A DNA stretch of 47,712 bases from Bacteroidales bacterium. Lineage in GTDB: Bacteria > Bacteroidota > Bacteroidia > Bacteroidales > JAADJA01. Under the pieces are notes generated by a model that was not told the DNA's origin, searched no databases, and saw only the letters and a list, made by a program, of their open reading frames with translations. Location of the stretch: assembly GCA_016783885.1 (NCBI GenBank), contig JADHVR010000023.1:1-47712 (forward strand). Reading direction: 5' to 3'. Positions 7,713 to 17,712 of the stretch are shown here, one piece after another (position 1 is the stretch's first letter; each line of letters begins with the position of its first letter). Both the position numbers and the translations under genes were made by a program.

Positions 7713-9257
7713 ATGAAAAACACTCTGCTTATTATTCTTTTTATAATATCGTGCCAAACACAAGATAAACAATCAGAAGATCAAAAAGACCATTATCCTA
7801 ATATCATCTTCTACGAAATATTTATCCAATCTTATGCAGACTCAAACGGAGATGGAATTGGCGATATACAGGGTTTGATATCAAAATTCGATTATCTCGA
7901 AGAACTTGGAATTGAAGGTATCTGGTTAATGCCTATCCACCCCTCTCCAACATATCACAAATATGACATTACCGACTATTATTCGGTTCATCCTGATTAT
8001 GGAACAATTGAGGATTTCAAAAACCTTGTTGACGCAGCTCATAAAAGAAATATCAGGATTATTATTGATCTGGTAGTTAATCACACATCTTCATACCATC
8101 CGTGGTTTATCAATTTTTCGAAAGGAAAAATCAACAAATACAAAGACTATTATGTATGGACATCTGATAAAGAACTCATCTCAAAAGAACCGCATCATTG
8201 GCACGAAGTAAATGATTCAGCCGGTAGGGTAATTGATAATGAAAAATATTACGGATTTTTCTGGCACGAAATGCCTGACCTGAATTTCGATAATCCTGAT
8301 GTAAGAAAAGAAATTATCAATATTGGCAAATACTGGCTCGGAGAAATTGGAATAGACGGTTTCAGACTTGATGCTGTTAGATTTATATTTCCTGAAGATG
8401 AAGTTGAAAAGAATTATTTATGGTGGCAGGAGTTCAGAACGGAGATGCAAAAGGTAAAACCGGATTTTTTCATGGTTGGAGAGATTTGGCGTGAAGATAC
8501 AATCGTTGCTCCTTTTCTCGAAAAAGGAATTCATGCAGGATTTAACTTCGACTTAAGTTTTGCTATTATTAAAACGATAAAAGAAGGAACGGATAGCGGG
8601 ATAGTGGAACAACTTATACAAACAAGGAAATTATACCGGGAGTACGAACCCGGTTTTTACGATGCCATATTCCTGACAAACCATGATCAAAACCGTGTGA
8701 TGAGCGAATTCAATGGAGATATTAGAAAAGCTAAGGTAGCAGCGTCATTATTGCTTACCCTTCCCGGAATACCTTTTATTTACTATGGAGAGGAACTCGG
8801 CATGATGGGAGAAAAACCTGATGAATTTATAAGGGAGCCATTTCCATGGGATTATAATACAAAAGACCCTTGTCGGACAACCTGGGAAAAACCAAAATAC
8901 TCAACTGCGAAAAACGTTCCATCGCTCAATGAACAAAGAGATGATAAGCTTTCTTTATTCAATCATTATAAAGAGTTGATAAAACTTCGCAAATCATATA
9001 AATCATTGCGTTATGGCGATATATTACCGGCTCCTGTAAAAAATCCCCGTATGATTTCCTATTACAGGAATTTTGAAGATGAAACACTTTTAATACTGCA
9101 TAATATTTCAAAAAATGAAATTAAGATTTCGTTACCCGAAAAGGTTTCTTTCTTTAAAAAGGTAATCCGGATAAGCTCATCTGCCGAAATACAACCGGAG
9201 AATAACAAAATTATAATTCCACCCTTTACTTCAATAATAATTTGTGCCTGTCCATAA
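7713..9257 (+). CDS. GH13 alpha-amylase-family lipoprotein
   Basis: Hydrolyses alpha-1,4-glucosidic bonds by a retaining mechanism. The short signal peptide ends IISC (Cys 14), so the enzyme is a lipoprotein, probably on the outer membrane. All GH13 regions are visible: DLVVNHTS (119-126), GFRLDAVRF with nucleophile Asp220, GEIW with acid/base Glu257, and FLTNHDQNR with Asp325. The SNGDGIGD loop (44-51) is the usual family calcium/structural loop. A C-terminal beta domain (about 430-514) completes the fold. At 514 residues it is a compact single-domain enzyme without a starch-binding module. Its placement beside susCDE matches the SusG-like surface amylase role, though it is shorter than SusG and lacks its inserted binding module. 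Confidence 0.93.
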   Translation: MKNTLLIILFIISCQTQDKQSEDQKDHYPNIIFYEIFIQSYADSNGDGIGDIQGLISKFDYLEELGIEGIWLMPIHPSPTYHKYDITDYYSVHPDYGTIEDFKNLVDAAHKRNIRIIIDLVVNHTSSYHPWFINFSKGKINKYKDYYVWTSDKELISKEPHHWHEVNDSAGRVIDNEKYYGFFWHEMPDLNFDNPDVRKEIINIGKYWLGEIGIDGFRLDAVRFIFPEDEVEKNYLWWQEFRTEMQKVKPDFFMVGEIWREDTIVAPFLEKGIHAGFNFDLSFAIIKTIKEGTDSGIVEQLIQTRKLYREYEPGFYDAIFLTNHDQNRVMSEFNGDIRKAKVAASLLLTLPGIPFIYYGEELGMMGEKPDEFIREPFPWDYNTKDPCRTTWEKPKYSTAKNVPSLNEQRDDKLSLFNHYKELIKLRKSYKSLRYGDILPAPVKNPRMISYYRNFEDETLLILHNISKNEIKISLPEKVSFFKKVIRISSSAEIQPENNKIIIPPFTSIIICACP

Positions 9258-9317
9258 TTTTCGGGATAAAATTTTTGTATGCCATCCCTTATTTCCTTTT
9301 CCTTAGCCTTAGCCTCT

Positions 9318-9333
9318 CCCGATAATTATCGGG
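9318..9333. repeat. 16-bp perfect palindrome CCCGATAATTATCGGG
   Basis: A perfect palindrome in the 249-nt gap between the amylase and the subtilisin-like giant. A variant with one change occurs inside the alkaline phosphatase gene at 39278-39293. It is preceded by a short TTAGCC tandem phrase. It may serve as a transcription end for the amylase, though there is no T-tract. Confidence 0.6.
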
Positions 9334-9414
9334 ATCAGTCTTAGCCTATTTCAACTGTAAACCATATATTTATCTATATAATTAAATTCATATAAAATAT
9401 TTTTTCTGATAAAT

Positions 9415-9446
9415 TTTGTTTTTCGATTTTTTTTATTTTATCTTTG
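9415..9446 (+). promoter_or_regulatory. Full Bacteroidota promoter for the S8 giant
   Basis: TTTG (9415-9418), a 20-nt spacer and TATCTTTG (9439-9446) match the -33/-7 consensus in both sequence and spacing. The ATG follows 60 nt downstream. Confidence 0.7.
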
Positions 9447-9506
9447 AGGGCTATAAATTACAAAACTAATTAATTAATATTATTGATAACCTAAATTCAA
9501 ACTATT

Positions 9507-12500
9507 ATGAAAAAAACTTTTACAATTCTGATGACATTGTGCATTATTACAATGTCAACCTTTGGTCAGGCGAACAAGACATATTTAGATGTTGAATATG
9601 ACATCGGTGACCAGAACATTACTTCCATTTCGGAAGACGCATCTACAACCGAAACGATTCCTGTCTTAAATACACAGGATAAGTTGATCGGAAACAACTT
9701 ATTTGATCCTTCAGAGAAAAATTCCCCCTCTAATTTTATTGTAAAAAGAGGGGAGCGTCCTCCAATCGATGTGCAAGCCGCACCCGATGATGCTTATGAA
9801 AAAGGAATTTTAAAAATTAAATTTGATGAGTCATTTACAAACCAATTGGATAACAATCCGGTTTATTTAAATGATAATGGATCAGTCGTTTTTAATATCG
9901 CTGCGATTGACCAGTTGAATGAACAATACGGACCAACAGGTTTTAAAAAATTATTTGAGTGTAAGGCTTTTTCGTCAGAATTTACAGCCAGGCACCGGGC
10001 CTGGGGTTTCCATTTATGGTACACTTTGTATTTTGACGAAAGCGCTGACATTAAAGAAATGGTTGCAGCATACGAACAACTCGATGAGGTTACTATTGCA
10101 GAACCTCAATATAGAACAGAATTACACAGTACACCCATGCCTTTTCAATCAGAAACAGACAAAGAGGGGTCCAGTACGCCACCAACTGACGCAATATCAA
10201 ATGACACACATTTTGGTTTACAGTGGCATTATCATAATACCGGGCAATATAGTGGTACAGTTGATGCTGACATTGATTTACCCGAGGCCTGGGATATTGA
10301 AACAGGAGACCCCAATGTACTTGTAAGCATCCACGATCAGGGTGTACAATACACCCACCCTGATCTTAACTTGAACTTTTCGGGTTTGTCATATGACTTT
10401 TATAACGATGATCCGACTATCTCGTTTGGTTATCATGGTACTCATGTTTGCGGAACAGTTACAGCTGAAACTAATAATAGCACTGGCGTAGCAGGTGTTG
10501 CCGGTGGATGGAATAGCGAGGGTGTAAACTATATGTCTGCTATGGTATACCTCCCTGGAGGTGGTAGCGGAAATGGTCATCATTTAGCACCGGTCTGGGC
10601 TGCTGATAATGGGGCCTGTATTGAGCAGAATAGCTGGGGATATACATCAGCTGGTTATTATGAACAGGCCGTTTTGGATGCCATCGATTATTTTAATACA
10701 AATGGTGGCGGAACTGCCCTATCTGGAGGTATTACATTATATTCTGCAGGAAATTCTGGTTCAGAAGGACTCTATTACCCCGGATGTTATTCAGGAACTT
10801 TTTCAGTTGCAGCTACAAACAACCAGGATATTAAATCCTATTATTCCACTTATGGAACATGGGTTGATATATCTGCTCCAGGGGGTGAAACTCATGTCAT
10901 AGACGAACGAGGTGTTTACAGTACTTATACCACAAATGCTTATGACTACCTTCAGGGCACATCAATGGCATGTCCACATGCTTCCGGAACAGCTGGTTTG
11001 ATAATTTCAATGGCCTATGGTCAATTATCTCCTACAGATGTTGCTGATATCCTTAGAAATACAACTGACGATATATCTGCATTGAATCCTACCTATACAG
11101 GAAAACTCGGCACCGGGCGGTTAAATGCATACCAGGCGTTGCTCGAAACACAAAATTATTTAGTAACTCCGGGGACATTGATGCCTATTCCTCCACAAAC
11201 AAGTACATATACTGGAAATACGCGTGGATACTGGTTTACAGCCCCAACAAATTTTATTGTTACAGGGCTTCGTGTTCCTATTGATATTCCGGGGGATCAA
11301 ACCATTGAAATTATTAGATTTAATTCAGGACCTCCCCCTGTGTATTCTGGTACAACCAACGATTTTGTTTCTCTTGGCCGTTGGGTTGGTGTAGCCGGAA
11401 CGGGATTTATAACCTGTAATATTCCGGTGGCTACTGGCGATCATATTGGGATATTGGGTTGCCGCGGAACAACTACCTCCTATGGCAGTAATAATTATGT
11501 TACCTCTATTAATGGCAATGCTGTTACACTTGTAAGGATGGGTATGCAACACCCTCTGCCAACTTATCTTGCACAAGATATTTGGCAAGAACCTGGTAGT
11601 GCTACACTTGGGAGGGTTGAGATGTATTATGAATCTGTACCTGGCATCTGGACCGGAGCAGTTAATAACCAATGGAATAATGCAGGAAATTGGTCTGATG
11701 GAGCTATACCTGATGCCGGTACAAATGTAACCATTCCAACTGGAACTTCCCATGATTGTTGGGTAGCTAGTAATGATGGTTTCTGTAACAATATTACGAT
11801 TGAGTCGGGAGCATCCTTACGTATATATGATGAAGTATTGACTGTGAGTGGAAATATGTACATATATGGTCTTCTTAAAATGGAAGAGTACATTGATATC
11901 GGCGAATTACATATTACCGGAGATATCTATTGGGAATCAGGTTCCACCGCAACAATTCTTTCAAATTCACTAAATATGTTTATTGCCGGCGACTGGAATT
12001 TCGAAAGTGGTGCAAATGTGCAATTGACTCAAGGTTATGTAACATTCGAAGGGGCATATAATTCCTGGATCAGAAGTTACGAGCCAAATTGTTACTTTAA
12101 CAATATCAGAAATTACAAAACAGGAATTTATGGTCTCGCTGTAAGTGAATTATCCACGGAAGATCTTTTTATAAATGGAAATATTTATAATTACTCCGGC
12201 AACTTATTTAGATTTCGATCTGATCATTCTGTTTATTTAAATGGCTTTTTCAATAATATGGATGGACATTTCGAAGGCCAGTTTGGAACACTTGTATTTG
12301 ATGGATGGCCTGGATCCACAACCCTCAAGCCAAATACAGGAGATTATTTTAATAACGTAACTTTCAGTACCAGTTCAGCTGTTGTTCTCGATAATGCCTA
12401 TTCAAATATACTTACTATAAATGGGGATTTACTCATTGATGCAGGTGGTATTGATGCAAATAATTTCACGATAGAGGTAGCCGGTACATGGACCAATAAT

Positions 12501-15500
12501 GTTGGCACAGGAGGATTTGTTGAAGGGACAAGTCGCGTGCGATTAGTCAAACCTGATGCTGGAGTACAGTTCATCAATTCAGATGAACATTTTAATATCC
12601 TTGAAAATGCTTCAGTGGGAGGATTTCGGCCAGGAGGAGGCACAGATGTTTTATGTAATGTTTACGATTATACTTCCGGGGGTATTAGTACATCTGGTAG
12701 TACTTTTACAGCTTTTGATTTGGAAGATGGTGGCATTTATGATGATTTATACGCACATCCAAATTCTGAAATTACTTTATATCAGGACGCTGGTCAGTAT
12801 GTCGACCTTTTCAGCAGTGTAATATGGGTTAAGGACAACGCGTCAATTAATATTATTGGAGGTGCTGATGAAAGTTACTGGTGTACTTCATCTGATCTTG
12901 AACTATTAATTGAAGGAACTGGGGTATTTGATTTTGATGGTTGGGGAATTACTATTTGGGACAGCTATATGCTCAATGAAAATATTACCGATGGTTCAAT
13001 AAAAACATCTGGATGGTTCGCCTGTTACAGGCCTGATTTTAATCCTGCAGGTGGTACTTTTGAATTTTACGGAGGCACTGATGCAAATATCAATGTAACT
13101 GCCGGCAGTACATTCTACGATTTATTAATAAATAAATTAGGAGGGGACAAATCTGTTGTTCAATATGAAGATAGAGACGGCACTGCAATCGAGTCATCAA
13201 AAGCAAATACAACAACACTTGTCTCTGATATAGATGTTGATAATGATTTAACAATTTCCAACGGTTCGCTAGTAATAGGCAACTATACAGCAACCATCGA
13301 CGGCGATTGTAATATTAACGCATTGATGGATGTAGGAGCTTCAGGAAATGTACTCAATCATGGTCTTTTTGAACTTGGAACTACCGGAACCTTAAATATT
13401 ACGGGAGGTTCATTTGTTAATGACCATCCCTATGGAACAGAAGCATGGCAATATTTACACGGAACATTTAATTTAAGCGCCGGTTTATTTGAGATCATGC
13501 ACAATAGTATTTTATTGGAATCTACCTTCATTGATAATATTTCAGGGGGTACTATCCGAACCGGACATTCCTTCCGTGCGGATAATGCCGGTACTTTTGA
13601 ACCGAGTGGTGGAAACTTTGAATTTACTGGTACTCTTGGTTCTCCGTTTATCGATTGCGATGCAGGTAATTATTTCCATGACTTTGATTTTAACAGTTCA
13701 GTCGATATTGTTCTGTATGCAAATACTGAAGTAAGGGGAAATGTAACAATTGATAATGGTTTATTAAACTTTTATGGTTATGATCTCTCTTGTTTGGGTA
13801 ATGTGAATATAAACAACGGGGGAACTATGCTTATAAACGATAATGCCATACTGGAACTTGATGACGGCAGCGCTCTTACTGTAGCTGTCGGAGGAGAAAT
13901 TCAGGTTGTCGGCACAGCCGGTAATGAAGCAACTGTTACACATATATCAACAGGTTCATATAGTTTCACAATCTGGGGTACCATAGGCGCTCAATACGCA
14001 ATTTTTGAATATATGGACGGAAACGGTGTAAATGTGAAACCCGGCGGTATCCTCGATGCTACATATACATTTAACAACTGTATTTTCAGAAATGGACATG
14101 CTGCTCCATCTGCATTATTAGTATTAAATAATGACCAGGTGTTTACTTGTAATAATGCATATTTTGAGAATACATCAGGAACTACTGAATATAATGTCTG
14201 GAAATATTATGATACAGGTCATGCTACATTTGTTGATGCAACCGGTTTATTTGCAGGTCCTGCTTACGAATATGACCCGAATGATATAATTGACTGGACA
14301 GGATTTGTACCCGGCTTATGGACAGGCGTTGTATCTTCCGATTGGTTTACACCTGAAAACTGGGACGATTATATTATTCCCGATGCCTCCACCGATGTTA
14401 CAATTCCGGCTGGGACACCAAATGACCCGGTAGTTTCAGGGGCGGCTGCGTATTGTGATGACATTGATATTGAGGCAGGGGCTTCACTTGAGATTGCTGT
14501 TGGAGATTTGAATGTTGATTTTTATTGTAATATTTATGGTGAATTAATAATGAACAACGCTTCCAGCGTATTGAACACCTATTATATTTATTGGAAACCA
14601 GGCTCTACTGATAATGTTGACAATGGAGAAATACATTGTAAATATTGGTATTTTGATGATGGAACCGATGCCGTAATCGATCCGGGTAATACTGCATATA
14701 TTATGAATGGTATAAACCATAATGATCCTGATGCGGAGTTTGGAAATGTAGTAGCTGTGCCAAGTTCAAAAGAGATCACTGTAATTGAAAAGGGACCATA
14801 TCCAATCAGGATTTCAGGTGATTTTACCATTCAAAATGGAGCGACCTGGGGATTTTCCTCCGATTGTTACATTGCAGGGGCATTGGATGTTGAAAATGGA
14901 GCATCATTTCAACTTTGGGGTGCAGGAAATTTTATGGATGTTGGCTCTGCATCAGTGTTAGATGGTTTTTTGGATATTAATAATAATTATTTCTATGCTC
15001 ACGGTGCTTTTGAAATAGCTTCTACAGGTGAGTTAGTTATTGATGGTGGTGAGTTTATTTGTGATTATACTCTTCCGGCAGGATGGATGGACCTTTATGG
15101 TGATATTACAATGACAACAGGATTATTAGAATTTACAGATGGTAATGTGAGTTTTGCCGGTACTTCCACTATTTCCGACGGTATCGTGAGAGCCGGACGC
15201 ACTTTCAATGCTACTGTTGCCGGAGCATTCCAGCCCTCAGGCGGCACCCTGGAGTTAATAGGTTCAGGTGTCGGTCATTATATTCAGATTATGAATGGAA
15301 ACTATCCTTATAATATGGATGTTAACAGATCAGATATTATTATGATCAGCAACTCTACTTCTTTAACTGTTCAAAATGACCTTACTGTTAATTCAACATT
15401 AAATTCATTTAATAATACAATAACGGTTTATGGTAATATAGACATTAATAGTGGCGGTACCTTTAACATAAATGATAATTGCATATTAGAGATTGGCTCG

Positions 15501-16646
15501 GGACAGGTACTGAATGTTAATAGCGGAGGAACTTTAAGTGTTGTAGGTTCATCAGGCAACGAAGCAACAATTACACATAGTTCGGGATATTATAACTTAA
15601 ACGTTTTGAATGGTGGTACAATAAGCGCTGAATACGGTATATTCGAATATATGGCTTCAGCCGGTATTAATTTAATGGGAAATGCCATTGTTGATGCAGG
15701 GCATCCGTTTGACAATTGTTTATTCAGAAACGGAACTGCCGGCGGAAGACTTCTTACTGTTAATTCAATTCAAACTTTTACGGTTAACAATGCCATTTTC
15801 CCGACTAATACATGGGGTGGCGCTTATAATGTATATAAGAGTGTAGATGCCGGCGTTGTTAATTTCAATAGTGCAACAGGTGGCTTCCAGGGAGAGGCTT
15901 ATGATTATGACCCGTTCAATCGTATTCACTGGACTGTTCCGAGCTTCGACCTTGATTTAACAGTTATCTTAGAAGGACCGTTTAATACCGGCACTCTGAA
16001 AATGAATACCGACCTGAACGGAATTATACCTAATAACCATCCGTTTCACCCAACACTGCCTTACTTTGGCAACCCAATGCCCGATTGGTATTATACCGGA
16101 TCTGAAAATACCCCGACCCCAAATATTTTTGTAGTAGATTGGGTTCTGGTTGAATTAAGAGATGCTACAAGTGCTGCTACTGCATTACCCGGCACAATGA
16201 TAGCACAACAAGCTGCATTTCTATTAAACAACGGAGAAGTTGTTGACCTTGACGGACTAAATATGCTTAATTTCACAGCAACTGTTAACGATGGTCTTTT
16301 TGTCGTTATATGGCAAAGAAACCACTTAGGAGTGATCTCAGCTAATGCATTGGTTGAATCAGGAGGAGTTTATACTTATGACTTCTCATCAGGTTCGGGA
16401 CAGGCTTATGGCGGTGCTTCTGCTCAGAAAAATCTTGGAGGATCCGGTATTTGGGGTATGATGAGCGGAGATGGCAATGGAAGCGGGCAGGTACTGACTG
16501 CTGACAAAAACGCTCCCTGGGCTATACAAGCCGGAACTGCCGGATACCTTGAAGGCGATTACAACATGAACGTTCAGGTGAACAACCCGGATAAAAATGA
16601 TTACTGGTTGCCAAATCTGGGAAGCAGTTCGTTTATACCGGAATAA
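9507..16646 (+). CDS. Giant secreted subtilisin-like (S8) protein with beta-solenoid stalk
   Basis: 2379 residues. A signal peptide (1-20) precedes a fervidolysin-like propeptide (about 95-205). The S8 peptidase domain spans about 235-545 with triad Asp277 (SIHDQG), His310 (GYHGTHVCG) and Ser486 (QGTSMACPHASG), plus oxyanion Asn416 (SAGNSG). A jelly-roll-like domain covers about 555-710. From about 713 the chain becomes long repetitive beta-structure with two WTGxxxxxW...NW...P...TxVTIP modules (about 713 and 1603) and many xxGNVxIxxGG-type rungs. The end (about 2147-2379) is the C-terminal module shared with three other proteins here. No T9SS type A domain is present. It is probably a surface protease or adhesin. 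The stalk and tail are closely related to those of the gene at 22521, which has a different peptidase head. Confidence 0.9.
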   Translation: MKKTFTILMTLCIITMSTFGQANKTYLDVEYDIGDQNITSISEDASTTETIPVLNTQDKLIGNNLFDPSEKNSPSNFIVKRGERPPIDVQAAPDDAYEKGILKIKFDESFTNQLDNNPVYLNDNGSVVFNIAAIDQLNEQYGPTGFKKLFECKAFSSEFTARHRAWGFHLWYTLYFDESADIKEMVAAYEQLDEVTIAEPQYRTELHSTPMPFQSETDKEGSSTPPTDAISNDTHFGLQWHYHNTGQYSGTVDADIDLPEAWDIETGDPNVLVSIHDQGVQYTHPDLNLNFSGLSYDFYNDDPTISFGYHGTHVCGTVTAETNNSTGVAGVAGGWNSEGVNYMSAMVYLPGGGSGNGHHLAPVWAADNGACIEQNSWGYTSAGYYEQAVLDAIDYFNTNGGGTALSGGITLYSAGNSGSEGLYYPGCYSGTFSVAATNNQDIKSYYSTYGTWVDISAPGGETHVIDERGVYSTYTTNAYDYLQGTSMACPHASGTAGLIISMAYGQLSPTDVADILRNTTDDISALNPTYTGKLGTGRLNAYQALLETQNYLVTPGTLMPIPPQTSTYTGNTRGYWFTAPTNFIVTGLRVPIDIPGDQTIEIIRFNSGPPPVYSGTTNDFVSLGRWVGVAGTGFITCNIPVATGDHIGILGCRGTTTSYGSNNYVTSINGNAVTLVRMGMQHPLPTYLAQDIWQEPGSATLGRVEMYYESVPGIWTGAVNNQWNNAGNWSDGAIPDAGTNVTIPTGTSHDCWVASNDGFCNNITIESGASLRIYDEVLTVSGNMYIYGLLKMEEYIDIGELHITGDIYWESGSTATILSNSLNMFIAGDWNFESGANVQLTQGYVTFEGAYNSWIRSYEPNCYFNNIRNYKTGIYGLAVSELSTEDLFINGNIYNYSGNLFRFRSDHSVYLNGFFNNMDGHFEGQFGTLVFDGWPGSTTLKPNTGDYFNNVTFSTSSAVVLDNAYSNILTINGDLLIDAGGIDANNFTIEVAGTWTNNVGTGGFVEGTSRVRLVKPDAGVQFINSDEHFNILENASVGGFRPGGGTDVLCNVYDYTSGGISTSGSTFTAFDLEDGGIYDDLYAHPNSEITLYQDAGQYVDLFSSVIWVKDNASINIIGGADESYWCTSSDLELLIEGTGVFDFDGWGITIWDSYMLNENITDGSIKTSGWFACYRPDFNPAGGTFEFYGGTDANINVTAGSTFYDLLINKLGGDKSVVQYEDRDGTAIESSKANTTTLVSDIDVDNDLTISNGSLVIGNYTATIDGDCNINALMDVGASGNVLNHGLFELGTTGTLNITGGSFVNDHPYGTEAWQYLHGTFNLSAGLFEIMHNSILLESTFIDNISGGTIRTGHSFRADNAGTFEPSGGNFEFTGTLGSPFIDCDAGNYFHDFDFNSSVDIVLYANTEVRGNVTIDNGLLNFYGYDLSCLGNVNINNGGTMLINDNAILELDDGSALTVAVGGEIQVVGTAGNEATVTHISTGSYSFTIWGTIGAQYAIFEYMDGNGVNVKPGGILDATYTFNNCIFRNGHAAPSALLVLNNDQVFTCNNAYFENTSGTTEYNVWKYYDTGHATFVDATGLFAGPAYEYDPNDIIDWTGFVPGLWTGVVSSDWFTPENWDDYIIPDASTDVTIPAGTPNDPVVSGAAAYCDDIDIEAGASLEIAVGDLNVDFYCNIYGELIMNNASSVLNTYYIYWKPGSTDNVDNGEIHCKYWYFDDGTDAVIDPGNTAYIMNGINHNDPDAEFGNVVAVPSSKEITVIEKGPYPIRISGDFTIQNGATWGFSSDCYIAGALDVENGASFQLWGAGNFMDVGSASVLDGFLDINNNYFYAHGAFEIASTGELVIDGGEFICDYTLPAGWMDLYGDITMTTGLLEFTDGNVSFAGTSTISDGIVRAGRTFNATVAGAFQPSGGTLELIGSGVGHYIQIMNGNYPYNMDVNRSDIIMISNSTSLTVQNDLTVNSTLNSFNNTITVYGNIDINSGGTFNINDNCILEIGSGQVLNVNSGGTLSVVGSSGNEATITHSSGYYNLNVLNGGTISAEYGIFEYMASAGINLMGNAIVDAGHPFDNCLFRNGTAGGRLLTVNSIQTFTVNNAIFPTNTWGGAYNVYKSVDAGVVNFNSATGGFQGEAYDYDPFNRIHWTVPSFDLDLTVILEGPFNTGTLKMNTDLNGIIPNNHPFHPTLPYFGNPMPDWYYTGSENTPTPNIFVVDWVLVELRDATSAATALPGTMIAQQAAFLLNNGEVVDLDGLNMLNFTATVNDGLFVVIWQRNHLGVISANALVESGGVYTYDFSSGSGQAYGGASAQKNLGGSGIWGMMSGDGNGSGQVLTADKNAPWAIQAGTAGYLEGDYNMNVQVNNPDKNDYWLPNLGSSSFIPE

Positions 16647-16666
16647 TTGTTTTTCATAATTTTGTT

Positions 16667-16699
16667 AAAGGGCTTGTCTGATAAGGCAGCCCTTTTTTT
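16667..16699 (+). terminator. Rho-independent terminator after the S8 giant
   Basis: AAAGGGCT (16667-16674) pairs with AGCCCTTT (16688-16695) and runs into seven T. It shows that the reading frame upstream of 16725 is not coding for the AraC-type regulator. Confidence 0.8.
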
Positions 16700-16700
16700 G

Positions 16701-16708
16701 TATATTTG
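16701..16708 (+). promoter_or_regulatory. -7 promoter box for the AraC-type regulator
   Basis: TATATTTG matches TAnnTTTG exactly and lies 16 nt before the ATG at 16725, giving a very short leader of roughly a dozen nucleotides. Confidence 0.6.
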
Positions 16709-16724
16709 TTTATTACCGGCGAAA

Positions 16725-17546
16725 ATGAAAATAATTCAAATTACACCGGCTAAAGATATAAAGCAGTATGTTCATAAAATCACTGTTTTTAAAACGGCTG
16801 ATAAAATTATTTATACTCAAAAGTTGACACCGAGTCCATTTGTCTGTATTTCATATAACCATTATCACATCCCTGATTTTAAAGTTGATAACAAAGTGAT
16901 TTCACCCGAAAACAATTTACAGGTTACCGGCCCGAAAACCAGTGATGACATATATGCACTCCATTATGGCAGGCTCAGTCAGGTTCTTATTGAACTTGCC
17001 CCTTCTTCATTTTATTATCTTTTCGGACAATCACCGGCAGGAATTGTTAACCAGACATTAGCAATTTGTAAATTTATTCCAGGACGCCGAATAAATGAAT
17101 TAACTGATAGCCTGGCTGAAAACAACAATTACAGGTCACATATCAGAAAACTTACTAACTTCCTGGTTGAATTAAAATACCGGACACTACATCCCATTGA
17201 TTATATCGAAAAGGCAATTGACCTTATAGATAAATCGAGCGGTAATATTTCGGTACATTCTGTTTGTGAACAAATAAATAAAAGCAAACGGCAATTCAAC
17301 AGAAAATTCAGTGAGATAATTGGAATTCCTCCTATCCAGTATATTAAGATCAGGCAACTTCATTTTATTATAAACCTTATTCATTTAAAACAATACAAAT
17401 CGATTAAAGAAATTGCTTACGATACCGGGTTTTACGATCCGGCTCATTTCTCGAACAGCTTTAAAAAATTAACAGGGATGACACCAGGTGATTTTATTAC
17501 AAGCGACGGACATATTGCCCTGAATTATTTTTCGGAATTAATATAA
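16725..17546 (+). CDS. AraC-family transcriptional regulator
   Basis: 273 residues from the chosen start MKIIQITPAK. The open frame extends to 16647, but that stretch contains the terminator of the previous gene and a -7 box at 16701, so the ATG at 16725 is preferred. The N-terminal part (about 1-150) resembles the ligand-sensing region of Bacteroidota AraC-like proteins, with a typical PxSFYYLFG segment. Residues about 165-262 hold the two helix-turn-helix motifs, with ISVHSVCEQINKSKRQFNRKF and IKEIAYDTGFYDPAHFSNSFKKLTGMTPGDF-like signatures. It lies immediately upstream of the tail-fibre-like gene and near two genes sharing a 20-bp upstream box, so it is a candidate regulator of them. Confidence 0.88.
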   Translation: MKIIQITPAKDIKQYVHKITVFKTADKIIYTQKLTPSPFVCISYNHYHIPDFKVDNKVISPENNLQVTGPKTSDDIYALHYGRLSQVLIELAPSSFYYLFGQSPAGIVNQTLAICKFIPGRRINELTDSLAENNNYRSHIRKLTNFLVELKYRTLHPIDYIEKAIDLIDKSSGNISVHSVCEQINKSKRQFNRKFSEIIGIPPIQYIKIRQLHFIINLIHLKQYKSIKEIAYDTGFYDPAHFSNSFKKLTGMTPGDFITSDGHIALNYFSELI

Positions 17547-17574
17547 ACAAAATTATTAATCTCTCTCTTTGAAG

Positions 17575-17621
17575 AAAGTCCGATTTTTACAATGGGTTTT
17601 CTGCTATTACACTTAATTTTA
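17575..17621 (+). promoter_or_regulatory. Shared 20-bp box plus -7-like element upstream of the 17713 gene
   Basis: AAAGTCCGATTTTTACAATG (17575-17594) is identical to the box at 22379-22398. After 19 nt comes TAATTTTA (17614-17621), a -7-like element one base off consensus. The box ends 118 nt before the ATG at 17713. It lies where the -33 element and an activator site would be. Confidence 0.6.
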
Positions 17622-17712
17622 TTGAAATTTTTTACAAAATGAAATTTTTTGAATCAAAACTTTGCAATCCACTAATTTTCATCATCAAAATAATTTTTTA
17701 AAACAATTGGAC

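Noticed and set aside
9507..16646. Many opposite-strand and frame-shifted open frames inside the giant genes
   Set aside because: They lack start signals and recognisable products and lie wholly within strongly supported secreted-protein genes; they are by-products of the composition of the repeats.
16647..16724. N-terminal extension of the AraC-type regulator
   Set aside because: This stretch contains the terminator of the S8 gene and a -7 box at 16701; the protein starts at 16725.
17662..17712. 17-residue N-terminal extension of the tail-fibre-like protein
   Set aside because: A clean signal peptide begins at 17713 (MKKIVLLLASL). The extension would bury it, and the A-rich leader fits initiation at 17713.
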